64,000 nt of DNA, from positions 3,596,001-3,660,000 of the forward strand of contig NZ_CP023694.1 in the NCBI RefSeq assembly GCF_008705135.1. Reading direction: 5' to 3'. This stretch comes from Streptomyces coeruleorubidus. GTDB lineage: Bacteria > Actinomycetota > Actinomycetes > Streptomycetales > Streptomycetaceae. The notes below the pieces were generated by a model. It saw only the letters and a program-made list of their open reading frames with translations. It made no database searches and was not told where the DNA came from. Every line of letters starts with the position of its first letter. Positions within the stretch are counted from its first letter, which is position 1. Made by a program: the position numbers and the translations under genes. Of this stretch, positions 8,410 through 17,067 are shown piece after piece.

Positions 8410-9885
8410 GTGATACGACGCAGAACCCTGCTGACCGCAGCAGGCGGTACGTTCCTCGGCAGCGCCCTGGCGACAGGCACCGCGCACGCGGACGCCACCA
8501 TCGCCGTCAACCCCTCGACGACGTACGGCACCTGGGAGGGCTGGGGCACCTCCCTCGCCTGGTGGGCCAACGTCTTCGGCGCCCGGGACGACTTCGCGGA
8601 CCTCTTCTTCACCACCAAGTCGGTTACGTACAACGGCAGATCGCTCCCCGGCCTGGGCCTGAACATCGCCCGCTACAACCTCGGCGCGTGCAGCTGGAAC
8701 AGCGTCGGCGGCGAGACGATGGTCGAATCACCGAACATCCCCGCCTTCAAGCAGATCGAGGGCTTCTGGCAGGACTGGAACAACGAGGACCCCACCTCCT
8801 CGGCCTGGAAGTGGTCGGCGGACGCCAACCAGCGCGCGATGCTCGTGAAGGCGACACAGCGCGGCGCGATCACGGAACTCTTCGCCAACTCCCCCATGTG
8901 GTGGATGTGCGGCAACCACAACCCCTCGGGCGCGGCGGGCGGCGGCAACAACCTCCAGACCTGGAACTACCGCCAGCACGCCTCCCACCTGGCGGCGACG
9001 GCCCTGTACGCGCGTAACAACTGGGGCGTGAACTTCGCGACGGTCGACCCCTTCAACGAGCCGGCCTCCACCTGGTGGACCGCCACCGGCACCCAGGAGG
9101 GCTGCCACATGGACCCCGCGGTCCAGGCGGCCGTACTCCCATACATGCGCAGCGAGCTGGACAAACGAGGCCTGACGGGCATCCGCATCGCGGCCTCGGA
9201 CGAGACGAACTACGACACGGCCCGCTCCACGTGGTCCTCCTTCAACTCGTCGACCAAGGCCCTGGTCTCCCAGGTCAACGTGCACGGCTACCAGGGCTCC
9301 GGCGGCCGCCGCGACCTCCTCTACACGGACGTGGTGACGACGTCCCGCAAGAAGCTGTGGAACTCCGAGACGGGCGACAGCGACGGCACGGGCCTGACCA
9401 TGGCGTCGAACCTCTGCTACGACTTCCGCTGGCTGCACCCCACAGCATGGTGCTACTGGCAGGTCATGGACCCGTCGACGGGCTGGGCGCTGATCGCCTA
9501 CGACGCGAACACCCTCCAGCCCACCACGGTCCAGACGAAGCACTACGTACTGGCCCAGTTCAGCCGCCACATCCGCCCGGGCATGACGATCCTGGACACG
9601 GGCGTGAGCTACGCGGTGGCGGCGTACTCGGCGTCGACCCGCCGCCTGGTCCTGGTAGCGGTGAACACATCCACATCGGCCCAGACCCTCACCTTCGACC
9701 TCTCCCGCTTCTCGACGGTGACAGGCGGCACGAACGGCGCGGTGCCCCGCTGGAACACGGTGACGACGGGCGGCGGCGACCTCTACACGCCCCGCTCGGA
9801 CATCCGCCTCAACGGAAAATCGGTCAGCGTCCCCTTCGCGGCGAAGTCGGTCCAAACGCTACAAATAGACGGCGTGACCCTGTAG
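8410..9885 (+). CDS. GH30-family glycosidase, endo-beta-1,6-galactanase-like, Tat-exported
   Basis: The GTG start at 8410 has GGAGGAG close upstream and gives 491 residues. A twin-arginine signal (RRRTLLTAAGG) ends near residue 27 at AHA. The catalytic (beta/alpha)8 domain begins with GTWEGWGTSLAWWANVFG, the start typical of GH30-type endo-beta-1,6-galactanases. The acid/base glutamate is in VDPFNEPAST (E217) and the nucleophile in LWNSETG (E320). The C-terminal 110 residues form the small beta domain. The likely substrate is beta-1,6-galactan of plant arabinogalactan. No carbohydrate-binding module is present, and it appears to be transcribed alone. Confidence 0.85.
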   Translation: MIRRRTLLTAAGGTFLGSALATGTAHADATIAVNPSTTYGTWEGWGTSLAWWANVFGARDDFADLFFTTKSVTYNGRSLPGLGLNIARYNLGACSWNSVGGETMVESPNIPAFKQIEGFWQDWNNEDPTSSAWKWSADANQRAMLVKATQRGAITELFANSPMWWMCGNHNPSGAAGGGNNLQTWNYRQHASHLAATALYARNNWGVNFATVDPFNEPASTWWTATGTQEGCHMDPAVQAAVLPYMRSELDKRGLTGIRIAASDETNYDTARSTWSSFNSSTKALVSQVNVHGYQGSGGRRDLLYTDVVTTSRKKLWNSETGDSDGTGLTMASNLCYDFRWLHPTAWCYWQVMDPSTGWALIAYDANTLQPTTVQTKHYVLAQFSRHIRPGMTILDTGVSYAVAAYSASTRRLVLVAVNTSTSAQTLTFDLSRFSTVTGGTNGAVPRWNTVTTGGGDLYTPRSDIRLNGKSVSVPFAAKSVQTLQIDGVTL

Positions 9886-10026
9886 GCCGACGACACTCCG
9901 ACGTCACGGCGGTGATTCGGGACGATTCGTAGAGCCGGGATGGCGAGCATGGGGAACCCGCGCAGGCCAGAGGTATGGCCCGCGCATCTCTCACGCTCGT
10001 CACCTCCCGGCAGTACGGTGTCCCCC

Positions 10027-11043
10027 ATGCGCCCCGACACGCCTGCCGAAACCGTCGACCACACCGCCGAGGCGGCACGCCTGGAGCGGACCGCCGGCCT
10101 GTATCCCGAGGACTCCGAGGCCCTGCTCCTGCGCGCCGCGGCCCACCTGGAACTCGCCGGCGACCGCCCCACGGCCACGGCCCTCTACGACCGTCTGCTG
10201 TCCTCCACGGACGGCCTGGAGAACCCCCACCTGGTACGGGCGCTCAAGGCGTCGAACCTCTGGGAGTACGGCCACGAGGCCGAGGCCAGGGCGATCATCG
10301 AGGGCGTCCGGGTGGCGTCCCCGCGGGACCCGGCCCCCTGGGTGATCGTCGCCGAGGCCCTGGAGTCGCACGACGAGCTGGAAGCGGCGCACGACACGTT
10401 CACGGAGGCCGTACGCCTCCTCCTGACCGAGGTCCCGCAACCCCCGCAGCCGACCCACCCCCTGCTCTTCGGCCGCCACAGGGTCCGCCGCATGCTGGGC
10501 AAGTCCCACGACGAGTGGGACGCGCTGGCGGACACGGTCCACTCCCTCCCGATCACCCTGGACGAACTCCACGACCCCAAGCGCGTCTGGTCCCTGGGCT
10601 CGGAGAACCCGGTGGAACTGGAAGCGGAGATCACCCGCCTCCGAGCAGAACTGGGCGCCTACCGCGAGGCCCTCTCCCGCCCCTTCCCGGTCGCGATCCT
10701 CCACTGGCCGGCGACGGAACTCTCGGAACTCCTCGAGGCGTACCCGACCCTGGCCTCGGAATACCCCTCCCACGAGACCCACCTCGCGACCATAGAGTCC
10801 GCCCTACGAGAACTCTCCTCCTCCGGCACCCCGAACCTCGGCATCGTCACCGGCACGGTCCCGTCCTACGAGGCCTTCGCAGCCTCAGAACTCTCCTCCC
10901 CGGGCGACGCGACCCTGCTCCCGCAGTACGCGACGACCCTGGCGGCCCGGGGTCGGGCAGTGGCTTGGCCGCCGCAGCAGGGGGCGGCTTGCTGGTGTGG
11001 ATCGGGGCGGATCTATGGGGAGTGCCACGGTTCGCAGGAATGA
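10027..11043 (+). CDS. SEC-C motif and TPR-like protein
   Basis: I start at ATG 10027 (MRPDTPAETVDHTAEA), since the sequence before it reads as non-coding; the frame is open to 9940. The 338-residue protein is helical with TPR-like repeats in the first half (ALLLRAAAHLELAGDRPTA, then AHDTFTEAVRLL). It ends in a SEC-C zinc motif (CWCGSGRIYGECHG). The motif chelates zinc and is named from the SecA C-terminus; in stand-alone proteins it is thought to bind partner proteins or nucleic acids. The role in this organism is unknown. Confidence 0.82.
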   Translation: MRPDTPAETVDHTAEAARLERTAGLYPEDSEALLLRAAAHLELAGDRPTATALYDRLLSSTDGLENPHLVRALKASNLWEYGHEAEARAIIEGVRVASPRDPAPWVIVAEALESHDELEAAHDTFTEAVRLLLTEVPQPPQPTHPLLFGRHRVRRMLGKSHDEWDALADTVHSLPITLDELHDPKRVWSLGSENPVELEAEITRLRAELGAYREALSRPFPVAILHWPATELSELLEAYPTLASEYPSHETHLATIESALRELSSSGTPNLGIVTGTVPSYEAFAASELSSPGDATLLPQYATTLAARGRAVAWPPQQGAACWCGSGRIYGECHGSQE

Positions 11044-11429
11044 ACTCTGCCCCACCGGCAGGCCAGTGACGGCACCGCATGCCCGCAGCGAGCCAGCGCA
11101 ACATCCTCACTCGGCCACGAGGGCTTCTACCCCTCCGGCCGTGCGCGTACAAAGCGATTCCGAGGTGAGCGTCAAGGGGGAATCGGCGAAACCGGCGCCC
11201 GAAGGGCTCTCTTGACTTTCCTCCGGAATCGCCATGCTCAATAAACCCAAGCGGCCATGAGCACGCTGAAGCCAAAACATCGTCGCCAGAGTGACGGGAG
11301 TCCTCTAATGCGAGGACGCCTCACAAGAGAAGGTCATCCTGAGTGGAGGGACGAATAGCCGTCGGCATCACACCCTGACGGAGGGGCGGCGAATCCCCAC
11401 CCGCTCTCACAGGCCTTCCAGAATCTATT
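11044..11429. other. Non-coding interval
   Basis: About 385 bases without a convincing gene. GC is lower than in the flanking core genes, marking the edge of an accessory region. A TTGACT box occurs near 11212, but no clear -10 follows at the right spacing and no gene starts downstream on that strand. Confidence 0.5.
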
Positions 11430-12566
11430 TCAGCTGAGTCTGGATATGTCGCTTACATCACGTTTGGCGACAAGACCCCACGACGCGGCCCGGGGTGAAC
11501 CATCCCAACCATCGCCCGAGCGCCAGACCGATGCGATTCCATGACCTTCCAGGTAGTCCGCGTAGCGCCCTATACCCTCGGTGAAGAGGGCTATGAGGTG
11601 TGGCTTGGGTTCCCCTCGCAACTCGTGCCAGAAGTGGCTGTACTCGAAGAGCTGACCGATGGCCTGGCGCACCGCGTTCGTCACATTTCCGTTCTTCACC
11701 GTCTTTCCTTCGACTAGCCAACTAGGTTGAGAGCTCCCACCGTAACGACGTAGGACCAAGTCCCGTGGATGCATGCCAGCGATTATGGGTGTGTATCCAC
11801 AGGCGACGGAGTGGTACCCGAAGTCCTTGATGAGCTCTTCATGACGCCTCGTCCTTCGACGCTCACCCCCCTGTATATGTACGTAGTAGTCGCTATCGTC
11901 CTTAGGGCAAAAGTTGTCAAGGGCGTCGCTGGTTGAGTGCTCCCCGGGGACGTACTCGACGCTGGGAGCGTCCATGCCAGGAATTTGGAGGTGAACACGC
12001 TGCGCCACGGCCACATCACGCAGAAGTTTCGACGCCTCCAACAAGTCGGCGCGAAGTGTCTCTTCTGAGGGCATGGCCGCGATCTCATAGCGCCGCGCTA
12101 ACACGCTGCCCGCTTCGTACGACCGGGGACGCCAGTCCTTCGACCCAAAGGCCGGTTCATGGCTCCAATTTGGCGCCAGAGCTGGTGGGAGCGCGGCCCG
12201 TAGGCGCCGTGCTCGCGCCCGCAGCTCTCGCCGAAGGTCCGGGCGTCGGGGGAAGCTCTTCTTAAGGCTCGTTACGCCCTGCTGCAACGTCAGCGTCACG
12301 GCGGACAGATCCTCGCTGAAGATGTAGGCGAGATACAGACCATCATGCGGCTCCGTGTTGATCGCGGGGTCATAGACACCGATCCATGGAGTGCTGCTAG
12401 CGAAGCCCTGGCCCCCGTGCCCGTCTGCCGTGAAGCCCGGGGGCAATGGGAGATCGTGTCGTTCCTTCACGCCCCGGAGGAGAGCTTGGCCTGGTACGTC
12501 GTTGGACGCTAAGGCGGTGGCATCGTAGACATCCGCGATGTGGATGAGTAGGTCACGAAGTGGCAT
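11430..12566 (-). CDS. MrcB-like (DUF3578) domain fused to a PD-(D/E)XK nuclease-like domain
   Basis: The 378-residue protein starts at ATG 12566. Residues 1-160 look like the MrcB/DUF3578 N-terminal domain (LPPGFTADGHGGQGFASSTP, then WIGVYDP and GLYLAYIFSED), which in McrBC-type systems reads modified DNA. The C-terminal part has the PD-(D/E)XK order: E244 in RRHEELIKDFGY, D269 in PRDLVLRRY, then E286 and K288 in WLVEGKTV, then a Q/E helix (NAVRQAIGQLFEYSHFW). No McrC or AAA GTPase gene is nearby. The best inference is a single-chain modification-dependent (type IV) restriction enzyme or another DNA-targeting defence protein. The gene is GC-poorer than its neighbours, as for transferred DNA. 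Confidence 0.72.
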   Translation of the reverse strand: MPLRDLLIHIADVYDATALASNDVPGQALLRGVKERHDLPLPPGFTADGHGGQGFASSTPWIGVYDPAINTEPHDGLYLAYIFSEDLSAVTLTLQQGVTSLKKSFPRRPDLRRELRARARRLRAALPPALAPNWSHEPAFGSKDWRPRSYEAGSVLARRYEIAAMPSEETLRADLLEASKLLRDVAVAQRVHLQIPGMDAPSVEYVPGEHSTSDALDNFCPKDDSDYYVHIQGGERRRTRRHEELIKDFGYHSVACGYTPIIAGMHPRDLVLRRYGGSSQPSWLVEGKTVKNGNVTNAVRQAIGQLFEYSHFWHELRGEPKPHLIALFTEGIGRYADYLEGHGIASVWRSGDGWDGSPRAASWGLVAKRDVSDISRLS

Positions 12567-12604
12567 GTGTCAAACGCTAACCACATCGGTCACCCTTGAA
12601 CTAG

Positions 12605-12985
12605 TGCCGTGGCAGGCAAGGTTCGCCCTGGGTCTGCGATGATGGCTCTACGGACGAGGAAGTCATTCCCGTTCTTCGCGTCGAGGACGCTGCGGCGGCG
12701 GTCGCGTGGTACGAGCGACTGGGCTTCGCCAAGCAGTGGGAACACCGCTTCGAACCGGGACTTCCCGCGTTGGTCGAGGTCGCCCGGGGCGGGGTGCGGT
12801 TGTTCTTGTCGGAGCACACGGGCGACGCCCGCCCCGACACTCTGGTCTACCTCCGCATTCGTGATGTCGAGGCCATCGCTTCCGAGTTCGGTGTGCAGGC
12901 TAATGACGCTCCGTGGGCGCGTGAGATTGAGTTGCGCGACCCTGACGGCAACCGGCTTCCGGATCGGCACGCCGACGGAGCCTGA
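12605..12985 (+). pseudogene. Decayed VOC (bleomycin-resistance-like) protein gene
   Basis: The frame encodes EEVIPVLRVEDAAAAVAWYE, then LGFAKQWEHRFEPGLPALVEV and RDVEAIASEFGV, clearly a glyoxalase/bleomycin-resistance (VOC) protein of about 110 residues. No ATG, GTG or TTG lies in frame between the upstream stop (12602) and this conserved start; the codon expected to be the initiator is missing. At the end an extra base near 12960 moves DGNRLRIGTPTEP-type sequence into another frame, so the protein would end early. It partly overlaps the mapped end of the adjacent XRE remnant region. Both defects point to a pseudogene, unless they are sequencing errors. Confidence 0.7.
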
Positions 12986-12992
12986 TGCGGCA

Positions 12993-13329
12993 CTAGGTCC
13001 ACCAGTCATACAGGCGGTCGTCGAGGTCGCGAACGCAGGTCTCGTGTTAGTGGGAAGTGAGCGCACGACGGACCTCGCGGACGCGGTCCGCGCCGGTGGT
13101 GTACCAAGTGAGTGCCAGCTGATCAAGCGCCTTGCCCGATCCACGATGGGCAGGGATGCTCGCAGGCCGCTTCGCGTTTACCGGACGCCGCCTCAACTGC
13201 TGCCAGGTCGCCGTGAACGACCGTGCGTTGCTTCGCCTCACCCGGGGGCATGGCTTCGAGTGCCTGGAGCAGCGCTAGAAATTCCGCAGAGGAAGAAGCG
13301 CGGGCTGCGTAGGCGCCTGCCGCGATCAC
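12993..13329 (-). pseudogene. 3' remnant of an XRE/TPR-type regulator
   Basis: Reading the minus strand, one frame gives FLALLQALEAMPPGEAKQRT and VHGDLAAVEAASGKREAACE. After a shift near 13145 a second frame gives ALDQLALTWYTTGADRVREV, then RRALTSH, a TAA stop where CAA would be expected, and HETCVRDLDDRLYDWW before a TAG. This is the C-terminal part shared by a common Streptomyces family of XRE regulators with helical repeats. The HTH half is absent. One frameshift and one nonsense codon show it is dead. Confidence 0.65.
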
Positions 13330-13469
13330 GCGTTCCTGGGCTCCTTCCTAATCACCCGCCCAGCCCGGGATGAAGGACATGTGCACGATGGTCGCGAATC
13401 AAGCGACGGGGATCCGGCCGGCGAGGAGACGAGTTGCCGCGGCGAGGAGATGGGTCTCCACCAGCGCCG

Positions 13470-14135
13470 CTACGCCCCTTCCCACAGGGCGGCGCACTCA
13501 GCCTCGAAACGCATCTGTGCCCGATCGAGCATGTCGTCCGCGTCGCGGCCGTGAGCTCGGAGCCAGTGGAGGAAGTCGGTGATCGCCGCGATCACCGTCT
13601 CCTCCGCCACGACCGAGGTCAACCTGCCCACACGCGTTCTGCACGGCAACGGCGTGGCTGCGGCATAGAGGCTGAGCACGGCCTCGGCCCGCATCACGCT
13701 GGGAGCTTCTACATGGCCGGTGGGTGCGGTGAGTTTCGTGGCCAGCTCACACCACGTGACCTTCCCGTCCGCGCGTAGCAACACACCCCAGCGGTCGGCA
13801 ACGGCGTCCACGAGCGCCATGCCCCTCCCCTCCAGGGATTCTGTGCTCGGGTCCCGGAGGACAGGCAGGGCCCGTGGGTCGGGATCATGTACCTCGATGC
13901 GCAGGTGCGTGCCCCGCACGGAGACAGCCAGCGTCGCGGGGGCGCCGAGTCCGACGTGCGTGATGACGTTGGACACCAGCTCGCTGACGCACAGTTGGGC
14001 CTCGTCGGTGATGTCCTGCAACCCCCAGATGTCCAGGTGCAGTCGCATGATCCGGCGCAGGGCAGCCACTTCCACGGGTTCCGCCGTGAAGGCAAGCTCC
14101 CACGGCTCGCGCGACATACATGCTTCCTGACTCAC
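13470..14135 (-). CDS. RsbW-like ATP-binding protein (anti-sigma kinase family)
   Basis: I start at GTG 14135, which has AGGAGAGGGG upstream; an ATG at 14117 is possible. The 221-residue protein carries a HATPase_c_2 fold in its first 140 residues: AQLCVSELVSNVITHVG (N box), LRIEVHDPD (G1-like) and GRGMALVDAVADRWGV (G2-like). The C-terminal 75 residues are helical and not recognised. In Streptomyces such proteins pair with WhiJ-like XRE regulators and DUF397 proteins, as in the whiJ and abaA loci, where they influence sporulation and antibiotic production. The gene is divergent from exactly such a pair at 14334-15394. Confidence 0.88.
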   Translation of the reverse strand: MSQEACMSREPWELAFTAEPVEVAALRRIMRLHLDIWGLQDITDEAQLCVSELVSNVITHVGLGAPATLAVSVRGTHLRIEVHDPDPRALPVLRDPSTESLEGRGMALVDAVADRWGVLLRADGKVTWCELATKLTAPTGHVEAPSVMRAEAVLSLYAAATPLPCRTRVGRLTSVVAEETVIAAITDFLHWLRAHGRDADDMLDRAQMRFEAECAALWEGA

Positions 14136-14333
14136 GCAGACCCCTCTCCTCGTAGTCGACGCCACACCGTCAGCGCAGCGTCACCAACGCTCACTTTGAG
14201 TTGTGCTGTCGACCACTGTGGGGGCAGCGCATCCCGTCGTGCAATGTGCACAGCGAGATTCCCACCTCCGAGTGATTGGCAAGCACACCCCTTGGCGCGA
14301 GACTGAACGCCCGCTATTGGAAAGAGGGTTGGG

Positions 14334-15182
14334 ATGGCCGGTTCACCTACGGCACGCCGTCGGCGCCTCTCGATCGAGCTGAAGAAGCTCCGCGAGAAGA
14401 GCACACTCACCTGCGCCCAGGTCGGTGCGGCCCTGGACTGGAGCGGCTCCAAGGTCAACCGGATGGAGACGGGCAGTGGCCGTATCCAGCCGTCGGACAT
14501 CGACGCCCTGTGCCGCTTCTACGCCACCAGCGATGAGCTGCGTGAGTTCCTCAAGTCGCTCGCACGTCAGGCGAAAGTCCGTGGTTGGTGGCAGGTCCAC
14601 GGCGCCGGCGTCCCCGAGTGGTTCAACATCTACATCGGCCTCGAGCAGGACGCTTCGACCTTCCGCCAGTACCAGTGCGAGGTCGTACCCGGCCTCATGC
14701 AGACCGAGGTGTATGCGTCCGAACTCCACAAGTCCGGCGCACACATGTCGGCCGAGGACATCACCAAGGCGGTGCACGTACGCATGGAACGCCAGGCCAT
14801 GCTGAGGCGAACGGATGCTCCTGACGCCTGGTTCATCGTGAACGAGGGCGCCTTGCGTCACGTCATCGGGGACCACGCCCTGATGCGAGAGCAGATGGAA
14901 CGCGTCCTGGAGACGGCCGATCTGCCGACCGTGACCTTGCAGGTCCTCCCCTTCGACGCAGGGACTTATCCGGCCACCGGTTCGTTCACCATGCTGGGAT
15001 TCCCGGCCCCGGAGGATCCGGACCTCGTGTATCGAGACGGCATCACTGATGCCATGTACTTGGAAGGCGAGCATCATGTCCGTGAGTACACGAGGGCGTT
15101 CGACGGTCTCCGAGCCGCGGCCTTGAGTCCTCAACGCTCGGCCCTGTTGATCGAGTCGATCCTGAAGGATTACGCAAGGTGA
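14334..15182 (+). CDS. WhiJ-like XRE regulator (HTH plus DUF5753)
   Basis: The 282-residue protein begins at ATG 14334. An XRE helix-turn-helix occupies residues 12-65 (LKKLREKSTLTCAQVGAALD, SGSKVNRMETG). The remainder is the DUF5753 domain (WFNIYIGLEQDASTFRQYQ, VVPGLMQTEVYA, TVTLQVLPF). Members occur in dozens of copies in Streptomyces genomes, and WhiJ represses development until relieved by its small DUF397 partner. The next gene encodes that partner and overlaps by 4 bases, so the two are co-translated. The upstream divergent anti-sigma-like gene completes the conserved trio. Confidence 0.92.
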   Translation: MAGSPTARRRRLSIELKKLREKSTLTCAQVGAALDWSGSKVNRMETGSGRIQPSDIDALCRFYATSDELREFLKSLARQAKVRGWWQVHGAGVPEWFNIYIGLEQDASTFRQYQCEVVPGLMQTEVYASELHKSGAHMSAEDITKAVHVRMERQAMLRRTDAPDAWFIVNEGALRHVIGDHALMREQMERVLETADLPTVTLQVLPFDAGTYPATGSFTMLGFPAPEDPDLVYRDGITDAMYLEGEHHVREYTRAFDGLRAAALSPQRSALLIESILKDYAR

Positions 15183-15394
15183 CAATAGAAGCGTCCGGCG
15201 GAAGCACCCGTCCGGTGTGGATCACGTCGTCCTACAGCAACGGTGCGGGTGGTGAGTGTGTCGAGTGCGCGCTCGCCGACGACGGCGCTCTCGTCCGTGA
15301 CTCAAAGGTCCCGGACGCGCGTCTGATCCCGGTGGGAAAGGATGCTTGGCGCTCCTTCGTCCAGACCCTGAAGCGCGGCGGGGCGGCACGCTGA
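15179..15394 (+). CDS. DUF397 protein, partner of the WhiJ-like regulator
   Basis: The 71-residue protein starts at GTG 15179, inside the XRE stop (GTGA). The DUF397 core is visible: WITSSYSNGAGGECVECAL, then VRDSKVP and a tryptophan in DAWRSFVQTLKRG. DUF397 proteins are small partners encoded after WhiJ/AbaA-type regulators and are thought to modulate DNA binding by the regulator. Length and order match the family. Confidence 0.92.
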   Translation: MTIEASGGSTRPVWITSSYSNGAGGECVECALADDGALVRDSKVPDARLIPVGKDAWRSFVQTLKRGGAAR

Positions 15395-15457
15395 CGGTTA
15401 ACGCCCGCCGGCAGAACCGCCGTACGCCGGGACGAAGGCCGCCGTACGCTCCTGGCC

Positions 15458-15901
15458 ATGAGAATCCGCGCACTGACCTACCTGCCCGTGGCCGCGGTGA
15501 CAATCATCCTCGGGCTCACCTATGCCTTCGTGGTCGTCCCCTCCGGCCGGCAGGACCGAGCCGAGCAGGATGCGGTCGCGCGGACCGCCACCAAGCTGAT
15601 GCACGCGCTGGGACGAGGGGACGGCCCGACGGCATGCGGTCTGCTGAGCAAACCAGCCGCCACATCCCTCGCCACCGGCCAGGGCGCGGCCGACTGCCCT
15701 GCGGCCGTCACCTCCCTGTCCCGCTCCCTCAACGCCGAGCAGCGCGACTCCATAGCCGCGGCAGAGCTGACCGATGAGCACGTCACGCCCCGGAAGAAGG
15801 ACCCGCTGATCCCCGTCAACCTGCCCGCCAATCCCTTTGACTTCACGCAGTTCCTGGTGACCGAGCGGAACGGCGAGTGGCGAATCGTCCGATTGGACTA
15901 G
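15458..15901 (+). CDS. Membrane-anchored hypothetical protein
   Basis: The 147-residue protein has one hydrophobic helix at residues 7-28 (LPVAAVTIILGLTYAFVVVP) with a basic N-terminus, so it is anchored with the rest outside the cell. The outer part contains two cysteines (TACGLLS and ADCPAA), which may form a disulfide. The pattern of a helix with a cysteine (ALGRGDGPTACGLLSKPAA) and a C-terminal FLVTERNGEWRIVRLD resembles extracytoplasmic NTF2-like or DUF4878-like domains. This is an impression only. No function is assigned. Confidence 0.75.
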   Translation: MRIRALTYLPVAAVTIILGLTYAFVVVPSGRQDRAEQDAVARTATKLMHALGRGDGPTACGLLSKPAATSLATGQGAADCPAAVTSLSRSLNAEQRDSIAAAELTDEHVTPRKKDPLIPVNLPANPFDFTQFLVTERNGEWRIVRLD

Positions 15902-15914
15902 GAAGACGTGCGAG

Positions 15915-16385
15915 GTGCTCTTGAGTAGGCTGCTGGATTATTTCGAGACCGCGGTGTCTCCAAGTTACTGCACTTTTGGGCTGGTTGACACGAGCGTCGA
16001 TACGTATTCACCATATGCGGATCGCACGAATTGGCTCCTTTCTGCGCCTGGCATGGTCTATCTGCAGGTGCCGCAGCAGGTAATCCGGGCGTCTGTACGA
16101 TTGGAGAGTTGGTCAACCGTCCCTCCGGCAAACGATGCTCAGTGGTCCGGTGCGGAGGACGTGGAGGTTGAGCTTCCCGGCGGCGAGCTCGCGCTGGAAA
16201 CCATCGACGGGGGGCAGAAAGAAGTCCCCTTGATCCTGCCCTCGCCCGGCTTGTACCGGATGCGATGGCAGTCGATATTCAGGATCAATACTGCTTGGTG
16301 CAGATCTGGCGCACAGCCGCCAGTGAAGAGACTGAGTAAGAGACGGTCGCGGCGGGGTGCGGGGCCGCCGCCGGGTGGCTGGTGA
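15915..16385 (+). CDS. Hypothetical protein, possibly truncated
   Basis: The frame starts at GTG 15915, or TTG 15921, with a weak ribosome site. About 130 residues read like a real beta-rich protein (YCTFGLVDTSVDTYSPYADR, then VYLQVPQQVIRASVRLESW and LILPSPGLYRMRWQS). The last 25 residues become arginine- and proline-rich (RLSKRRSRRGAGPPPGGW), suggesting the frame has passed into non-coding DNA after a truncation. Base composition is lower in GC than in the neighbours. No family is recognised. Confidence 0.5.
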   Translation: MLLSRLLDYFETAVSPSYCTFGLVDTSVDTYSPYADRTNWLLSAPGMVYLQVPQQVIRASVRLESWSTVPPANDAQWSGAEDVEVELPGGELALETIDGGQKEVPLILPSPGLYRMRWQSIFRINTAWCRSGAQPPVKRLSKRRSRRGAGPPPGGW

Positions 16386-16426
16386 GTGGTGGTAGCCGTA
16401 GGTGCGCGGAGCCACTCGTGCGCAGA

Positions 16427-16508
16427 GCGGAAAGTGCCTTCCTGCTGGAACGGCAGGAGCCTCGGAGAAGCCCTGTCGTTCCAGTTCCAGTTCAGAAGGC
16501 ACTTTCGC
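16427..16508. repeat. Long imperfect palindrome / stem-loop
   Basis: Outer arms GAAAGTGCCTTC (16430-16441) and GAAGGCACTTTC (16495-16506) match over 12 bases. Inside them CTGGAACGGCAGG pairs with CCTGTCGTTCCAG with one mismatch, leaving a short loop near 16458-16472. There is no T-run, and the element lies between the 3' ends of two convergent genes. It may be a terminator for both strands or a small MITE-like element. Confidence 0.65.
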
Positions 16509-16563
16509 TGTCCTGCTCAAGCCCCCGACGCCTCCTGGGCGAAACGGCGGGGCTCGGTTGCCC

Positions 16564-17067
16564 TCACCCGGGCTGTTCGGTGCTCGCCGCGTTCGGTGGG
16601 GTCGGTACGACGCCCGGGAGTGGGGTCATCACCCAGTGCTCTTTCTCCCAGGTGATGGTCTCCGTGACGCGGACGGGGCGGTTCTTGGCGCCCGCGTTGC
16701 CGGTGATGTCCACTTTCCATACGTCCGCGAAGTCAGATGTGCGCGTCCACCGAACGTCCCAGTCCTGTCCGCCGTACGCCTTGATCCTGGCGCGGGCGTC
16801 CTTGGAGCCCTGGGGGTGGGCGTCGAGCAGCCCGGCCAGCCCGTCCTCGTCCGATGTGTTGAGGAACTGTACGTAGTCCTGCAGGAAACGGTCCTGGTGC
16901 GCCAGGTCGGGTTTCGCGGACGCGGAGTCGTCCCCGCCGCCACAGGCGGTGAGCAGTACCGCGCAGAGCACCGCCACGAGCAGTCCGACGCGACGGCGCC
17001 ATGAGCGGTGTCCGATCCCGTCAGGTGCGGAAGGCGTAATACGTCGCGCGCGGGTACTGCGCCACAA
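16564..17067 (-). CDS. Putative lipoprotein
   Basis: The frame encodes a lipoprotein signal (RRRVGLLVAVLCAVLLTACGGG) whose lipobox cysteine follows LLTA. The mature part of about 120 residues has DRFLQDYVQFLNTSDEDGLAG and a beta segment ending in WVMTPLPG, similar to small NTF2-like extracytoplasmic domains. The start is uncertain: only TTG 17067 precedes the basic n-region, and it lies inside the end of the upstream amidase gene. The two genes overlap by 47 bases and are probably co-expressed. Confidence 0.7.
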   Translation of the reverse strand: MWRSTRARRITPSAPDGIGHRSWRRRVGLLVAVLCAVLLTACGGGDDSASAKPDLAHQDRFLQDYVQFLNTSDEDGLAGLLDAHPQGSKDARARIKAYGGQDWDVRWTRTSDFADVWKVDITGNAGAKNRPVRVTETITWEKEHWVMTPLPGVVPTPPNAASTEQPG

